64,000 nt of DNA from Kineobactrum sediminis (lineage in GTDB: Bacteria; Pseudomonadota; Gammaproteobacteria; Pseudomonadales; Halieaceae), in NCBI RefSeq assembly GCF_002868715.1, contig NZ_PKLZ01000013.1, forward strand, positions 1-64,000. The letters are read 5' to 3'. Below are positions 47,858 to 54,778 of this stretch, piece by piece (the first letter of the stretch is position 1; each line of letters opens with the position of its first letter). The notes under the pieces were generated by a model. It did not search any database, was not told where the DNA came from, and saw nothing but the letters and a program-made list of their open reading frames with translations. The position numbers were made by a program, and so were the translations under genes.

Positions 47858-48622
47858 ATGGCCGAAGTACGACAAGGCAACACCGCGCTGGAGCACTTCA
47901 TGCTGCGAGGCAAGATAGCCCTGGTAACGGGTGCCGGCAAAGGCATTGGTCGCGCCTGCGCGGAACTTCTGGCAAACGCCGGGGCGCAGGTGATTGCCGT
48001 CGCGCGGACAACTGCAGATCTCGAAAGCCTGGCGCGGGCTTACCCGAACTCTATCGAGGGCTGGACTGAAGATGTCACCAGCGACCAATTCATGCAAAGG
48101 CTGGGTGGTTTACGCCAGCTGGACGTGCTGGTCAACAACGTTGGCACCAATCGACCGCAACCGTTTATCGACGTAGAGCTGGTAACGCTTGATCTCATGT
48201 TGGATGTCAATATCCGCTCCGCATTCCGGGTAGCGCAGGCTGCCGCCCGGATCATGGTGAATCAGGGCACCGGGTCTATCATCAACATGAGCTCCCAAAT
48301 GGGACATGTGGGCGCGGTAAATCGGACCGTCTACTGTATGACCAAGCACGCTATTGAAGGCCTGACGAAAGCCATGGCGGTGGAACTGGCACCACGAGGA
48401 GTGCGGGTCAATGCCGTCGCCCCAACCTTTATTGAGACTCCAATGACCCGCCCCATGCTGGATGACCCGCAGTTTCAACGCAATGTACTGGCACAGATTC
48501 CCATGAACAAACTCGGCCAGGTTGAAGATGTCGCCAATGCAGTTCTGTTTCTGGCGAGTGCTGCCTCCGGATTGATCACCGGCGACAGCCTGAAGGTTGA
48601 TGGCGGCTGGACAGCGCATTGA
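47858..48622 (+). CDS. Short-chain dehydrogenase/reductase
   Basis: 254 aa classical SDR. Cofactor motif 'LVTGAGKGIGRACAE' near residues 22-36 and 'NNVGTNRPQ' near 88. Catalytic 'SSQMGHVGAVNRTVYCMTKH' has Ser, Tyr and Lys in the YxxxK pattern (YCMTK). The ending 'SGLITGDSLKVDGGWTAH' is typical. A sugar- or polyol-type NAD(P)-dependent dehydrogenase, co-located with an HpsN-like enzyme under motif site 6, so it probably oxidises a secondary alcohol of the same substrate. AAGGA precedes the ATG. Confidence 0.9.
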   Translation: MAEVRQGNTALEHFMLRGKIALVTGAGKGIGRACAELLANAGAQVIAVARTTADLESLARAYPNSIEGWTEDVTSDQFMQRLGGLRQLDVLVNNVGTNRPQPFIDVELVTLDLMLDVNIRSAFRVAQAAARIMVNQGTGSIINMSSQMGHVGAVNRTVYCMTKHAIEGLTKAMAVELAPRGVRVNAVAPTFIETPMTRPMLDDPQFQRNVLAQIPMNKLGQVEDVANAVLFLASAASGLITGDSLKVDGGWTAH

Positions 48623-48966
48623 ATACTAAACCTGAGCGACTACCGCTGCCTGCCCGTGGGGGTAATAATGAACCTGCGACTAGTGCCTGCAATTATGCCC
48701 GTTGCGTTGCGTTCCGAAAGCAGCACGAACGAGCCGACCCCAGAGCGTTAGCCGCACTGGCTTCGGCGCTCCGCGGACTGCCAAGAGACCTAGACCAGGC
48801 TCTAATCCGTTGTGCTCCGTGGTGTAAAGTGGGCCGGGTTTAGATTTTAGATACGCCAACCAGTGTCGGATCATCTCCGAAAACGAAGCACAACTCATTA
48901 ATAAATAGACATTTTTAATAAAATAATACGACCTTATACCGCCATATATACCGACAGGATTTGTTA
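48623..48966. other. Gene-free stretch with degenerate island-end sequence
   Basis: 344 bp. Around 48806-48826 ATCCGTTGTGCTCCGTGGTG matches the sequence that precedes the tRNA-Met scars at 9474 and 52190. No tRNA fragment follows here. Otherwise nothing recognisable; AT-rich toward 48960. Confidence 0.4.
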
Positions 48967-49887
48967 TTACCCCCTCGGACCACGCCCTATCACGGCCTCT
49001 ATGAGAGGCCCCAATCTTTCACGAAGATCGTCTCCATCTGTCCAGTTGATATGGGCGTACTGCCTCGTGTCAAAATGGACGTTCTTCAGGTCACCATTGT
49101 GCACTGTCCATATAACGGGAATACCGAGGCCGTGAGCGTATCCAGCCTCATAGTAGACCCCTGGCTTTTGCTCAGTGACGTCTGCCACCAAAAACCTGGA
49201 CTTTTTGATCTCAGCAATAATTTTAGCGTCGATACGTTCAATGTGTGGGTCATGGTCAACGCGATACGCACGATAGCCTGCCTTCTCCACCGCAGGTTCA
49301 ATTACGTCCGTATAGAGGGGTTTCATAGCTTCAGAGAAAGACATAGCCACAAAAACTTGAGCACTTTCCAAGTCCACCCCTGGCCTGCTCTCGATCGCAT
49401 CCCACGCTTCGGGACTAAGTATCAGTGGCGGCGGTCCGTCGAAGGTCCATTTGCCCTGCGCTTTTAATAGCCCACGATCAACTAAAGATTTTAAATAGAA
49501 GTCAAACTCTCTGGGCTCTTCCGCCCTAGCCAATACCATGTCTCTTTCTAATTCCAAATGGAGTTGGTCCCCTGGATAGTTAGACATCGCGGCCAAACTG
49601 CCCAGCAACCTTTCCATCTTTTCGGATGTGGAGTACCAAGTAGTACTCTCTCGAATGGATTTGACGTTCTGGCTGTTTAACTGTGCAGGCTTGCCTGTGA
49701 GAAGGTTCCAGTCTCTCAAGTAGGCTGACAGCTGCAGGTCAGCGCCTGTATGGGCAAGTGTGGCTTTCACTGTACCGCTAATTTCGTATGCCCCGCATCG
49801 AGGACAATGGACTAGCTCCTTGTCACTATAGTCACGGTCACTTATCAGTTCTGTTCCGTCCTCCCAACCGCAGATATAACAATTCAT
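48967..49887 (-). CDS. Zinc-ribbon protein with nucleoside 2-deoxyribosyltransferase-like (TIR-like fold) domain
   Basis: 306 aa. N-terminal four-cysteine zinc ribbon (Cys3, Cys6 in 'CYIC' and 'CPRC' near residue 28), an all-alpha/winged middle ('FDFYLKSLVDRGLLKAQGKW'), and a C-terminal domain with 'AQVFVAMSFSEAMKPLYTDV', 'KIIAEIKKSRFLVADVTEQK' and 'PGVYYEAGYAHGLGIPVIW'. The Asp and Glu in VADVT and YYEAG fit the deoxyribosyltransferase superfamily, whose relatives cleave N-glycosidic bonds of nucleotides or NAD. Last gene of the proposed defence operon, 56 bp after the phosphatase gene. Activity not established. Confidence 0.65.
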   Translation of the reverse strand: MNCYICGWEDGTELISDRDYSDKELVHCPRCGAYEISGTVKATLAHTGADLQLSAYLRDWNLLTGKPAQLNSQNVKSIRESTTWYSTSEKMERLLGSLAAMSNYPGDQLHLELERDMVLARAEEPREFDFYLKSLVDRGLLKAQGKWTFDGPPPLILSPEAWDAIESRPGVDLESAQVFVAMSFSEAMKPLYTDVIEPAVEKAGYRAYRVDHDPHIERIDAKIIAEIKKSRFLVADVTEQKPGVYYEAGYAHGLGIPVIWTVHNGDLKNVHFDTRQYAHINWTDGDDLRERLGPLIEAVIGRGPRG

Positions 49888-49943
49888 TTCGTCTGTTCTC
49901 CATCACCGACAGTAATTTTACCCGGGGTTATTGACCCGGTTGG

Positions 49944-50699
49944 TTAAAATTGAATTGTCACATGCTCGCGTATTGTGCGGACATAGATGTTGTCCTCGGA
50001 ATAAACTTTTCCAGTCGACCCTGCCGAACCATTCGACTGCTGCCTGAGTAATAAGAAACTTACGTCATCCACCCTGTCCACGGAAACAGGTAGATTTCCT
50101 TCTATAAGATCGGCCTGCTTGGTAGCGTCCATCTCCGCCCAAAATCCATCTGTGGCAATGACCAGCATTTCACCCGGCAGCAGAGAGCATTGATCGCATT
50201 CAGGCCGTTCAAAGTGCCGGGACCTAAAGCTGCGGGTCAGAAGATGTCTGCCGGGATGAACGGATAGTGCCGTATCGGAGAGAGGCGCTGTAGCATTGGC
50301 CAGGGTATGAGCGACCGATAACCACTCAATTGCATTATCCTGCGTTACTTTGCCAATCCGGCAATCACCAGCATGAAACGTCATGACCCGGTTCTGTTCA
50401 CTCTGCACCGCAATAAAATAACTCGCGGAGTCAGCCGGGTATTGCCGCCGTAAATCCTCATGCGCCTTTCGCATGAAATCACAAATCTGCTGCTCTGTTA
50501 CCGGCGGGCCTGAGGCAAAGAATCCATCAACCAGACGGCAGGCCAGCTCTCTGGCTAATTCACCGCCATGGGGACCTGTCGTGGAACCGTCTATGACAAT
50601 GGCCAGCCACGCATCCGTGCGCTCTGCTATACCGCAATGATCCCGGTTTTCCTCAGTTAATGAGCCTGGGGCGCTATGCCATTCATAGTACAAAGCCAC
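49944..50699 (-). CDS. PP2C-like protein phosphatase
   Basis: 251 aa from GTG 50699, which overlaps the stop of the nucleotidyltransferase gene by one base (TAGTG). PP2C/PPM metal motifs: 'ENRDHCGIAE' near residue 17, 'VIDGSTTGPHGGELAREL' near 36, 'VMTFHAGDCRIG' near 105, 'LVIATDGFWAEM' near 181 and 'DDVSFLLLRQ' near 209. Likely Mn2+/Mg2+-dependent dephosphorylation of Ser/Thr or another phosphoryl group. Its coupling to a nucleotidyltransferase/regulator pair suggests it reverses or controls a modification made by that partner (inference). Confidence 0.75.
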   Translation of the reverse strand: MALYYEWHSAPGSLTEENRDHCGIAERTDAWLAIVIDGSTTGPHGGELARELACRLVDGFFASGPPVTEQQICDFMRKAHEDLRRQYPADSASYFIAVQSEQNRVMTFHAGDCRIGKVTQDNAIEWLSVAHTLANATAPLSDTALSVHPGRHLLTRSFRSRHFERPECDQCSLLPGEMLVIATDGFWAEMDATKQADLIEGNLPVSVDRVDDVSFLLLRQQSNGSAGSTGKVYSEDNIYVRTIREHVTIQF

Positions 50700-51406
50700 T
50701 AAGCGCTTCCTTTCAAGGCCTTCACCGCTTCAAGCCGTTTAAATATCAAATCTTCCCTGCTTCGGCTTCCACGCACAATGCCCTGCACGGCATATTCAAA
50801 ATCGCCGTGCTCCATGAGCGCGCCAATCTGCCCGGCTATGTAGTCCCGGACATCTCCATCTGTATCTGCAATTTCTGCAACAAGCTCTTCCCGCCCATCA
50901 ACAAGATTTAGAATGTCTTCAAGATCATGGCTGCCTAAAGGATCGTCGTTACCGCGCCCAAGATAAGCTTCAAGCTTGGTTGCTATAAAAAAGGGCGGCG
51001 TGAGCAAGCGGATTGTAAGCACATCGGTCAATCTATAATTCTGAGCGGCCTTCAAGGCGGCGGCATACCACCGGTTGCTGAAGCCCAGAATCTTCTCATT
51101 GTCGGGCATAAAATCAACTTTCAGCTCGCCCAGACGCATGCGACAGATAACATCATCCTCCATTGATTCACTAAACCCTTTGTCGCGCAACCGGGCCTTA
51201 AATACTTCCCACTGGGCATAACCGACAACATTGATGATCAGATCAACATCATCGGTAAAACGGATTTCTTCTTTGGTAAATTCATCGGTAATTAGCAAAC
51301 CCGTTGTGCATCCCCCGACAAAAGCGACTTCACCCAAAAGCTCATCACCCAAAGCCCTGGCAACTTTTTCTATCATACCTGCTAGCTGCTCATAGGCGCT
51401 GCTCAT
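50699..51406 (-). CDS. AbiEii-like nucleotidyltransferase (putative toxin)
   Basis: 235 aa. DNA polymerase-beta superfamily core: 'EVAFVGGCTTGLLITDEF' then 'RFTDDVDLIINV', giving the GG..(x)n..D.D catalytic signature (Asp near residues 53-55), and 'LGELKVDFMPDN' as the third acidic strand. A helical domain with 'PPFFIATKLEAYLGRGNDDP' and 'GSHDLEDILNLVDGREEL' is typical of AbiEii/MenT-like proteins. Overlaps the upstream regulator gene by four bases (ATGA), the usual arrangement for type IV toxin-antitoxin pairs. Known relatives block translation by nucleotidylating tRNA or other targets; here inferred. Confidence 0.78.
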   Translation of the reverse strand: MSSAYEQLAGMIEKVARALGDELLGEVAFVGGCTTGLLITDEFTKEEIRFTDDVDLIINVVGYAQWEVFKARLRDKGFSESMEDDVICRMRLGELKVDFMPDNEKILGFSNRWYAAALKAAQNYRLTDVLTIRLLTPPFFIATKLEAYLGRGNDDPLGSHDLEDILNLVDGREELVAEIADTDGDVRDYIAGQIGALMEHGDFEYAVQGIVRGSRSREDLIFKRLEAVKALKGSA

Positions 51407-51984
51407 CGGGATTTAAGCCTTTCTTCGAGCCTGCTAATGGCAAGCTTTGACTCGCGCGGGTTCCCCAAACGCACGGCATCTACCAACGCCAGATATTCAT
51501 AGAGCCTGGGGTCTTTTTTCACTGCCTCCGGAACACTCTTAAACAGAGGTGTCACAGTCTGCCCCTTCTCTTTGCCTTTCGCATCGGGCCAAACATAAAT
51601 GTAATCCCCGGTACTCATTAGTTCGCCTTTAAGTCCCGGTGCTGCAAATCCGGTAGGAATACCTCTGGTAATCTCTGCAGGTTTGACCGGAAAAACGTAC
51701 TTCAAGCCATGACAGATAAATTCAAGAAGCGCACTTTTATTCGCTCTTGGATAGCCGGTCTCCCGTTCATGTTTTGCCATCCCTACCGCAATACTGCGGT
51801 TGATCGATGCATTTACTTCCGTTTTACTGACACCCAAGGCGGCGGCCAGCCCTCTGGCCGAGTATCGGTCACTGACAGTGATCATATTCTCGGAATCATT
51901 GACCGCTTCTGATATCTCGCCGGACTCCTCCTGCTGGGATAGGCTCACGAGCTTGAGCAATATAAATATATCCTGACTTTTCAT
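51403..51984 (-). CDS. DNA-binding regulator/antitoxin partner of the nucleotidyltransferase
   Basis: 193 aa from ATG 51984 with TAAGGAAG upstream. N-terminal 'QDIFILLKLVSLSQQ' and 'YSARGLAAALGVSKTEVNAS' form a helix-turn-helix; the C-terminal 'PAEITRGIPTGFAAPGLKGE' with 'YIYVWPDAKGKEKGQTVTPL' is a second small domain. This layout (winged-helix plus beta domain before an AbiEii-like gene) is that of AbiEi-type repressor antitoxins. A near-perfect 24-bp palindrome stands 15-40 bp upstream, consistent with autorepression. Confidence 0.7.
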   Translation of the reverse strand: MKSQDIFILLKLVSLSQQEESGEISEAVNDSENMITVSDRYSARGLAAALGVSKTEVNASINRSIAVGMAKHERETGYPRANKSALLEFICHGLKYVFPVKPAEITRGIPTGFAAPGLKGELMSTGDYIYVWPDAKGKEKGQTVTPLFKSVPEAVKKDPRLYEYLALVDAVRLGNPRESKLAISRLEERLKSR

Positions 51985-52001
51985 CACTTCCTTACCTTGC
52001 C

Positions 52002-52025
52002 GTCCTTTGTCCTAGGACCAAGGAC
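52002..52025. promoter_or_regulatory. 24-bp near-perfect palindromic operator of the four-gene operon
   Basis: Left arm GTCCTTTGTCCT (52002-52013) and right arm AGGACCAAGGAC (52014-52025) are reverse complements with one mismatched pair. It starts 15 bp before the first possible start codon at 51987. Autoregulated TA operons usually carry such a site. Confidence 0.75.
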
Positions 52026-52166
52026 ACTACATCACGATTCGCCATTTCCTGTCAACAGAATTGATGATCCATAAAGAGAGAGAAAGGCGCGGATGATCGA
52101 TTCGCGCCTGCAACACCAGGGTGGCGCCTCTTACCTAACCCGCTGCTATTCAGGGTGAAAGCTGCG

Positions 52167-52319
52167 GGAGATTTGCGGGACTAACCGTGACTTGTTGTGC
52201 TCCGTGGTGCAGACTATGCTGTGGATGCTCGGATTTAAGTTAATAAAATCAACGAGTTAAAAATATCCAGCCAAATTCATAATGCTGGGGTCGGTGGTTC
52301 AAGTCCACCCGTAGCTACC
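52167..52319 (+). repeat. Direct repeat copy 2: att-like scar with tRNA-Met(CAT) 3' half
   Basis: Bases 52255-52319 are identical to 9539-9603; the terminal CCA is CCT here. The preceding ~88 bp is similar to 9448-9538. The 3' half of tRNA-Met again lacks its 5' half. The 42.7 kb between the copies would be one integrated island. The rest of the 51988-52394 gap holds only the operator and repeat copy 2. Confidence 0.75.
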
Positions 52320-52334
52320 TCCTCTTACACTTCG

Positions 52335-52361
52335 GGGGTCAGGTCTCGCATTGTAGCATCC
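52335..52361 (+). repeat. 27-bp dispersed repeat, copy 2
   Basis: Same 27 bp as at 9634, 15 bp after the tRNA-Met fragment. Identity with the 53894 copy continues for 14 further bases (ACTGGCCCAACTCA). Confidence 0.65.
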
Positions 52362-52394
52362 ACTGGCCCAACTCACGGTTCTACCCAGTTCTCG

Positions 52395-52739
52395 CTAAGC
52401 CGCCGCTGTCTTGTGTTTTGCTTTCGACTTGTCACCTTCCACGGCAACCAGGCCTTCCGCAGTCACCCGCTTGGTTGGTGTCCATTGCTCAAACTCGGCC
52501 TGGTATCTTGCCAGTGTGTGATGGGCTTGCATCGCCATCCAACTCTCCGCCGAGCGTCCCAGCACCTTGCTCACCTTCACAGCCAGGGCCGGAGACAAAT
52601 CGATCTTTTCATGAAGCAGACGGCTCAAGGTAGACTCTGACACCTCCAGCGCATCCGCCAATGCGGTGGCCGTGAGGCCCAACTCATCTATATAGTTACG
52701 CTTAATGAAGCCGCCCGGGTGTACAGTGATTTTAGCCAT
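52395..52739 (-). CDS. higA: HigA-family antitoxin (pair 1)
   Basis: 114 aa. 'VHPGGFIKRNYIDELGLTAT' then a helix-turn-helix 'ALADALEVSESTLSRLLHEK' typical of VapI/HigA antitoxins, and 'MAMQAHHTLARYQ' after it. It overlaps the toxin gene by one base (TGATG). Binds and neutralises HigB and represses the operon. The 27-bp repeat lies just downstream. Confidence 0.9.
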   Translation of the reverse strand: MAKITVHPGGFIKRNYIDELGLTATALADALEVSESTLSRLLHEKIDLSPALAVKVSKVLGRSAESWMAMQAHHTLARYQAEFEQWTPTKRVTAEGLVAVEGDKSKAKHKTAAA

Positions 52740-53023
52740 CAGTGATAATCCTCATAATCCACGACATACGCATCGCCATTCTCAAACTCGAAGGTCATTC
52801 GCCAGTTACCGCTGACCCAGATAGCGTGCCTCCCTTTATGTTTTCCCTTCAAGGGGTGCAGGCGCCACCCCGGCAAATCCATATCCGCAATGTCCGTGGC
52901 GGAGTCCAAGGCAGCCAACTGGTCGCGCAGTTTGCCCTTATGGTCGGAATTGATGCCCCGGGTATCGTTGCCACCACTGTTGAAGAATTTCTTGAGCCCT
53001 TTGTGCCCGATGCTCTTAATCAA
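52739..53023 (-). CDS. higB: HigB-family toxin (pair 1)
   Basis: 94 aa from a TTG start (GGGAA upstream). 'IKSIGHKGLKKFFNSGGNDT', 'MDLPGWRLHPLKGKHKGRHA' and 'IWVSGNWRMTFEFENGDAYV' are full-length HigB/RelE-fold features; the ending 'VVDYEDYH' is typical. Ribosome-dependent mRNA interferase by family. A palindrome-like site at 53067-53088 lies 44 bp upstream. Confidence 0.92.
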   Translation of the reverse strand: MIKSIGHKGLKKFFNSGGNDTRGINSDHKGKLRDQLAALDSATDIADMDLPGWRLHPLKGKHKGRHAIWVSGNWRMTFEFENGDAYVVDYEDYH

Positions 53024-53066
53024 TTCCCAGCTTTCCTTCAGGATACCTGAGTAGTGTATTGATCTA

Positions 53067-53088
53067 TTGCATATTGCGCAAGCTGCAA
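53067..53088. promoter_or_regulatory. Palindromic operator candidate of higBA pair 1
   Basis: TTGCATATTGC followed by GCAAGCTGCAA; the arms are reverse complements with two mismatches. It is upstream of higB pair 1 and a candidate HigA binding site. Confidence 0.5.
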
Positions 53089-53284
53089 GAAAGGCCTCGA
53101 TTGCTCGGTTTAGAGCTCCCAGGCCAGCACTGATTGCTTCGTGGTAGAACTGGAGGAGCTGATTCAGCTTGTTAGCCGACGCGTCAGCCGCTGACTCGAG
53201 CGCCAGAGGCTTACTGGAAGAGAATGCCGACGGGTTCTACCCCGCTTTTTCGGACGGTTTCAAAACAGCTGTTGCCGAGCGATG

Positions 53285-53563
53285 TTATGCTACCCTCCGG
53301 GCCGCAGCCGCCTTATCCAGGTCATAGGTAGCCTGGAGATTCATCCAGAGTTTTGGCGAGGTCCCCAGGACGTCAGCGAGATCTAATGCGGCCGCTGCCG
53401 TGACACCCCGCTTCCCGCGAATGAGTTCGTTAACTCGCGCCTTGGTCCAGCCTATTCTCCTTGCGAATTCAGCCTGGCTCATGCCCTGGGGTTCGAGAAA
53501 TTCCTCAAGCAGCATCTCGCCGGGATGGAACGGATGTTTCGGTTGCCTGTTCACAGCCTTCAC
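53285..53563 (-). CDS. higA: HigA-family antitoxin (pair 2)
   Basis: 92 aa from GTG 53563, which lies 2 bases after the toxin stop codon, with AGGTAGAGG upstream overlapping that stop; a longer frame to 53635 overlaps higB. 'HPFHPGEMLLEEFLEPQGMS' and 'QAEFARRIGWTKARVNELIR' with 'GKRGVTAAAALDLADVLG' form the XRE helix-turn-helix. Cognate of the toxin at 53566. Confidence 0.88.
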   Translation of the reverse strand: MKAVNRQPKHPFHPGEMLLEEFLEPQGMSQAEFARRIGWTKARVNELIRGKRGVTAAAALDLADVLGTSPKLWMNLQATYDLDKAAAARRVA

Positions 53564-53565
53564 CT

Positions 53566-53880
53566 CTACCTGTGATAATCCACTATCTGCACATCGTATG
53601 ATTGCCCGCCACTCCAGCGGAAAACCAGTCGCCATTGATCGTTGATCCGTAACGAGTGAAATCCCTTCAAATTACCTTTCAAGGCTTCCAGCCGATTACC
53701 AGGTGGAACTCTCAAATCCTGCAAGTCTGCTGCATCATGCAAGTAGAGTAGTTTTCGCCTGGCGGTTCTCCGAAGTTCCGCTGGAAACGATCTGGTTGAC
53801 TTACTCTTCCTGTCATAAAAGAGGTCGTCCGCCAGTGGTGGCGGGAGGCCGCCCCGTTCAAGTCCACCCGTAGCTACCAC
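53566..53880 (-). CDS. higB: HigB-family toxin (pair 2), 5' end replaced by island-scar sequence
   Basis: The 104-aa frame opens at GTG 53880. Its first ~8 codons are antisense to the tRNA-Met fragment (53856-53880) and the native N-terminus (family start M-I-x-S-F) is missing. From 'DDLFYDRKSKSTRSFPAELR' on, the HigB pattern is intact: 'LRVPPGNRLEALKGNLKGFH' and 'SLRINDQWRLVFRWSGG' to 'VQIVDYHR'. Two partial copies of the same toxin sequence occur at 57597-57716 and 60545-60700. Activity is doubtful without the N-terminus; the promoter also appears displaced. Confidence 0.75.
   Translation of the reverse strand: MVATGGLERGGLPPPLADDLFYDRKSKSTRSFPAELRRTARRKLLYLHDAADLQDLRVPPGNRLEALKGNLKGFHSLRINDQWRLVFRWSGGQSYDVQIVDYHR
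53856..53880 (+). repeat. Direct repeat copy 3: tRNA-Met 3' end only (25 bp)
   Basis: GTTCAAGTCCACCCGTAGCT plus ACCAC: the T-loop and acceptor end of the same tRNA-Met fragment as at 9603 and 52319. It is followed 14 bp later by the third 27-bp repeat copy and then by the integrase remnant. Supports repeated use of one attachment site. Confidence 0.75.
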
Positions 53881-53893
53881 CTCTTAAACTTCG

Positions 53894-53920
53894 GGGGTCA
53901 GGTCTCGCATTGTAGCATCC
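53894..53920 (+). repeat. 27-bp dispersed repeat, copy 3
   Basis: Same 27 bp as the 9634 and 52335 copies, plus 14 further bases shared with 52335. Read on the minus strand it supplies the last residues ('LGQWMLQCET' and stop) of the integrase remnant frame. Confidence 0.65.
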
Positions 53921-54345
53921 ACTGGCCCAACTCATGCGCCGGGTTCCTGCGTCGCTGACGATTGATCACCGCCCGTGCTTCGGCACTCATCACCACCAGT
54001 CGGTCCTGCCCATTCTTCACGCCGGCACCCGGGACCACAAACACGCTGGTTTTCGGCTCCTGGATCGGTACTTCCCAATCCCACCGCAAACCCACCACTT
54101 CCTGCTCCCGCGTTCCGGTGTTGACCTTGAACAACGCCATCTCCCTCAAATGACCCGGCAACCGCGCAAACAACCTCGATTGCTCGTCCCACGACAGGGG
54201 TCTGGCTTGCGGGCATCGTCACACTCAAGCATTTGCAGCAGGGGAGCGGTTTCAAGCCAGATCAAACCGGACTCATACCGCCACAAGCGGCTGGCCGTCT
54301 GCCGAAAAGTGCGCCCGATACGAATGCCATAGACACTCGCCTTGC
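53898..54345 (-). pseudogene. Tyrosine recombinase/integrase remnant
   Basis: Two frames must be joined near 54200. The upstream one reads 'FRQTASRLWRYESGLIWLET' and 'APLLQMLECDDARKPDP'; the downstream one reads 'LSWDEQSRLFARLPGHLREM', 'ALFKVNTGTREQEVVGLRWD' and 'GVKNGQDRLVVMSAEARAVI'. This is the start of the catalytic domain with the first active Arg (TGTREQE). The His/Arg/Tyr half is missing; the frame ends in the 27-bp repeat. It sits against the tRNA-Met fragment, as integrases do beside their att site. Confidence 0.85.
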
Positions 54346-54361
54346 GATCACTACACCTGAG

Positions 54362-54658
54362 TCAGACCAACTGCATAACGTGGTTCAGCAAGGCGAGCAC
54401 CTCGGCAAAGCGGGCATCGGTCACGCTTTTCATTGGATGGGGCGCGCCGCCACACAGGCGCCGGTCGAAGGACTTGGGCTGATGACAAAGCACGTAACTG
54501 GCTTGCCCGGCCTTGCGCCCACCAGTAACGCCGACGGCTACTGCGAAGGGGTTGTCGGAGTTATAGCTGGCAGTGGTCATCGGCAGGCCAATGACCAGGG
54601 ATGTGCGTTCGTTAAAAGCTTTGGGAGACAGAACCAGAAAAGGATGCAGTAGAAACAT
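54362..54658 (-). pseudogene. MazF/PemK-family toxin, N-terminally truncated
   Basis: About 98 aa from the first in-frame ATG. 'HPFLVLSPKAFNERTSLVIG' and 'LPMTTASYNSDNPFAVAVG' then 'GQASYVLCHQPKSFDRRLCG' follow the MazF/PemK pattern (RP.LVLSP..FN..TGL, C/LP.T, VL..Q.KS.D). The first ~25-30 residues of the family are replaced by unrelated sequence. The open frame continues upstream to 55027, but that part is antisense to the Wzz-like gene. No antitoxin gene is recognisable. Confidence 0.75.
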
Positions 54659-54778
54659 TATTTGCGGCGCCGGCAAATGCAGGCGCGGAGGGAACCAGGG
54701 CGGACCCTGCAGGAGACCATGCGGGCAGCAAGCGGATGCACTAAACTGAATGTCGTATTCAGACGCCAGGTAATCGGT

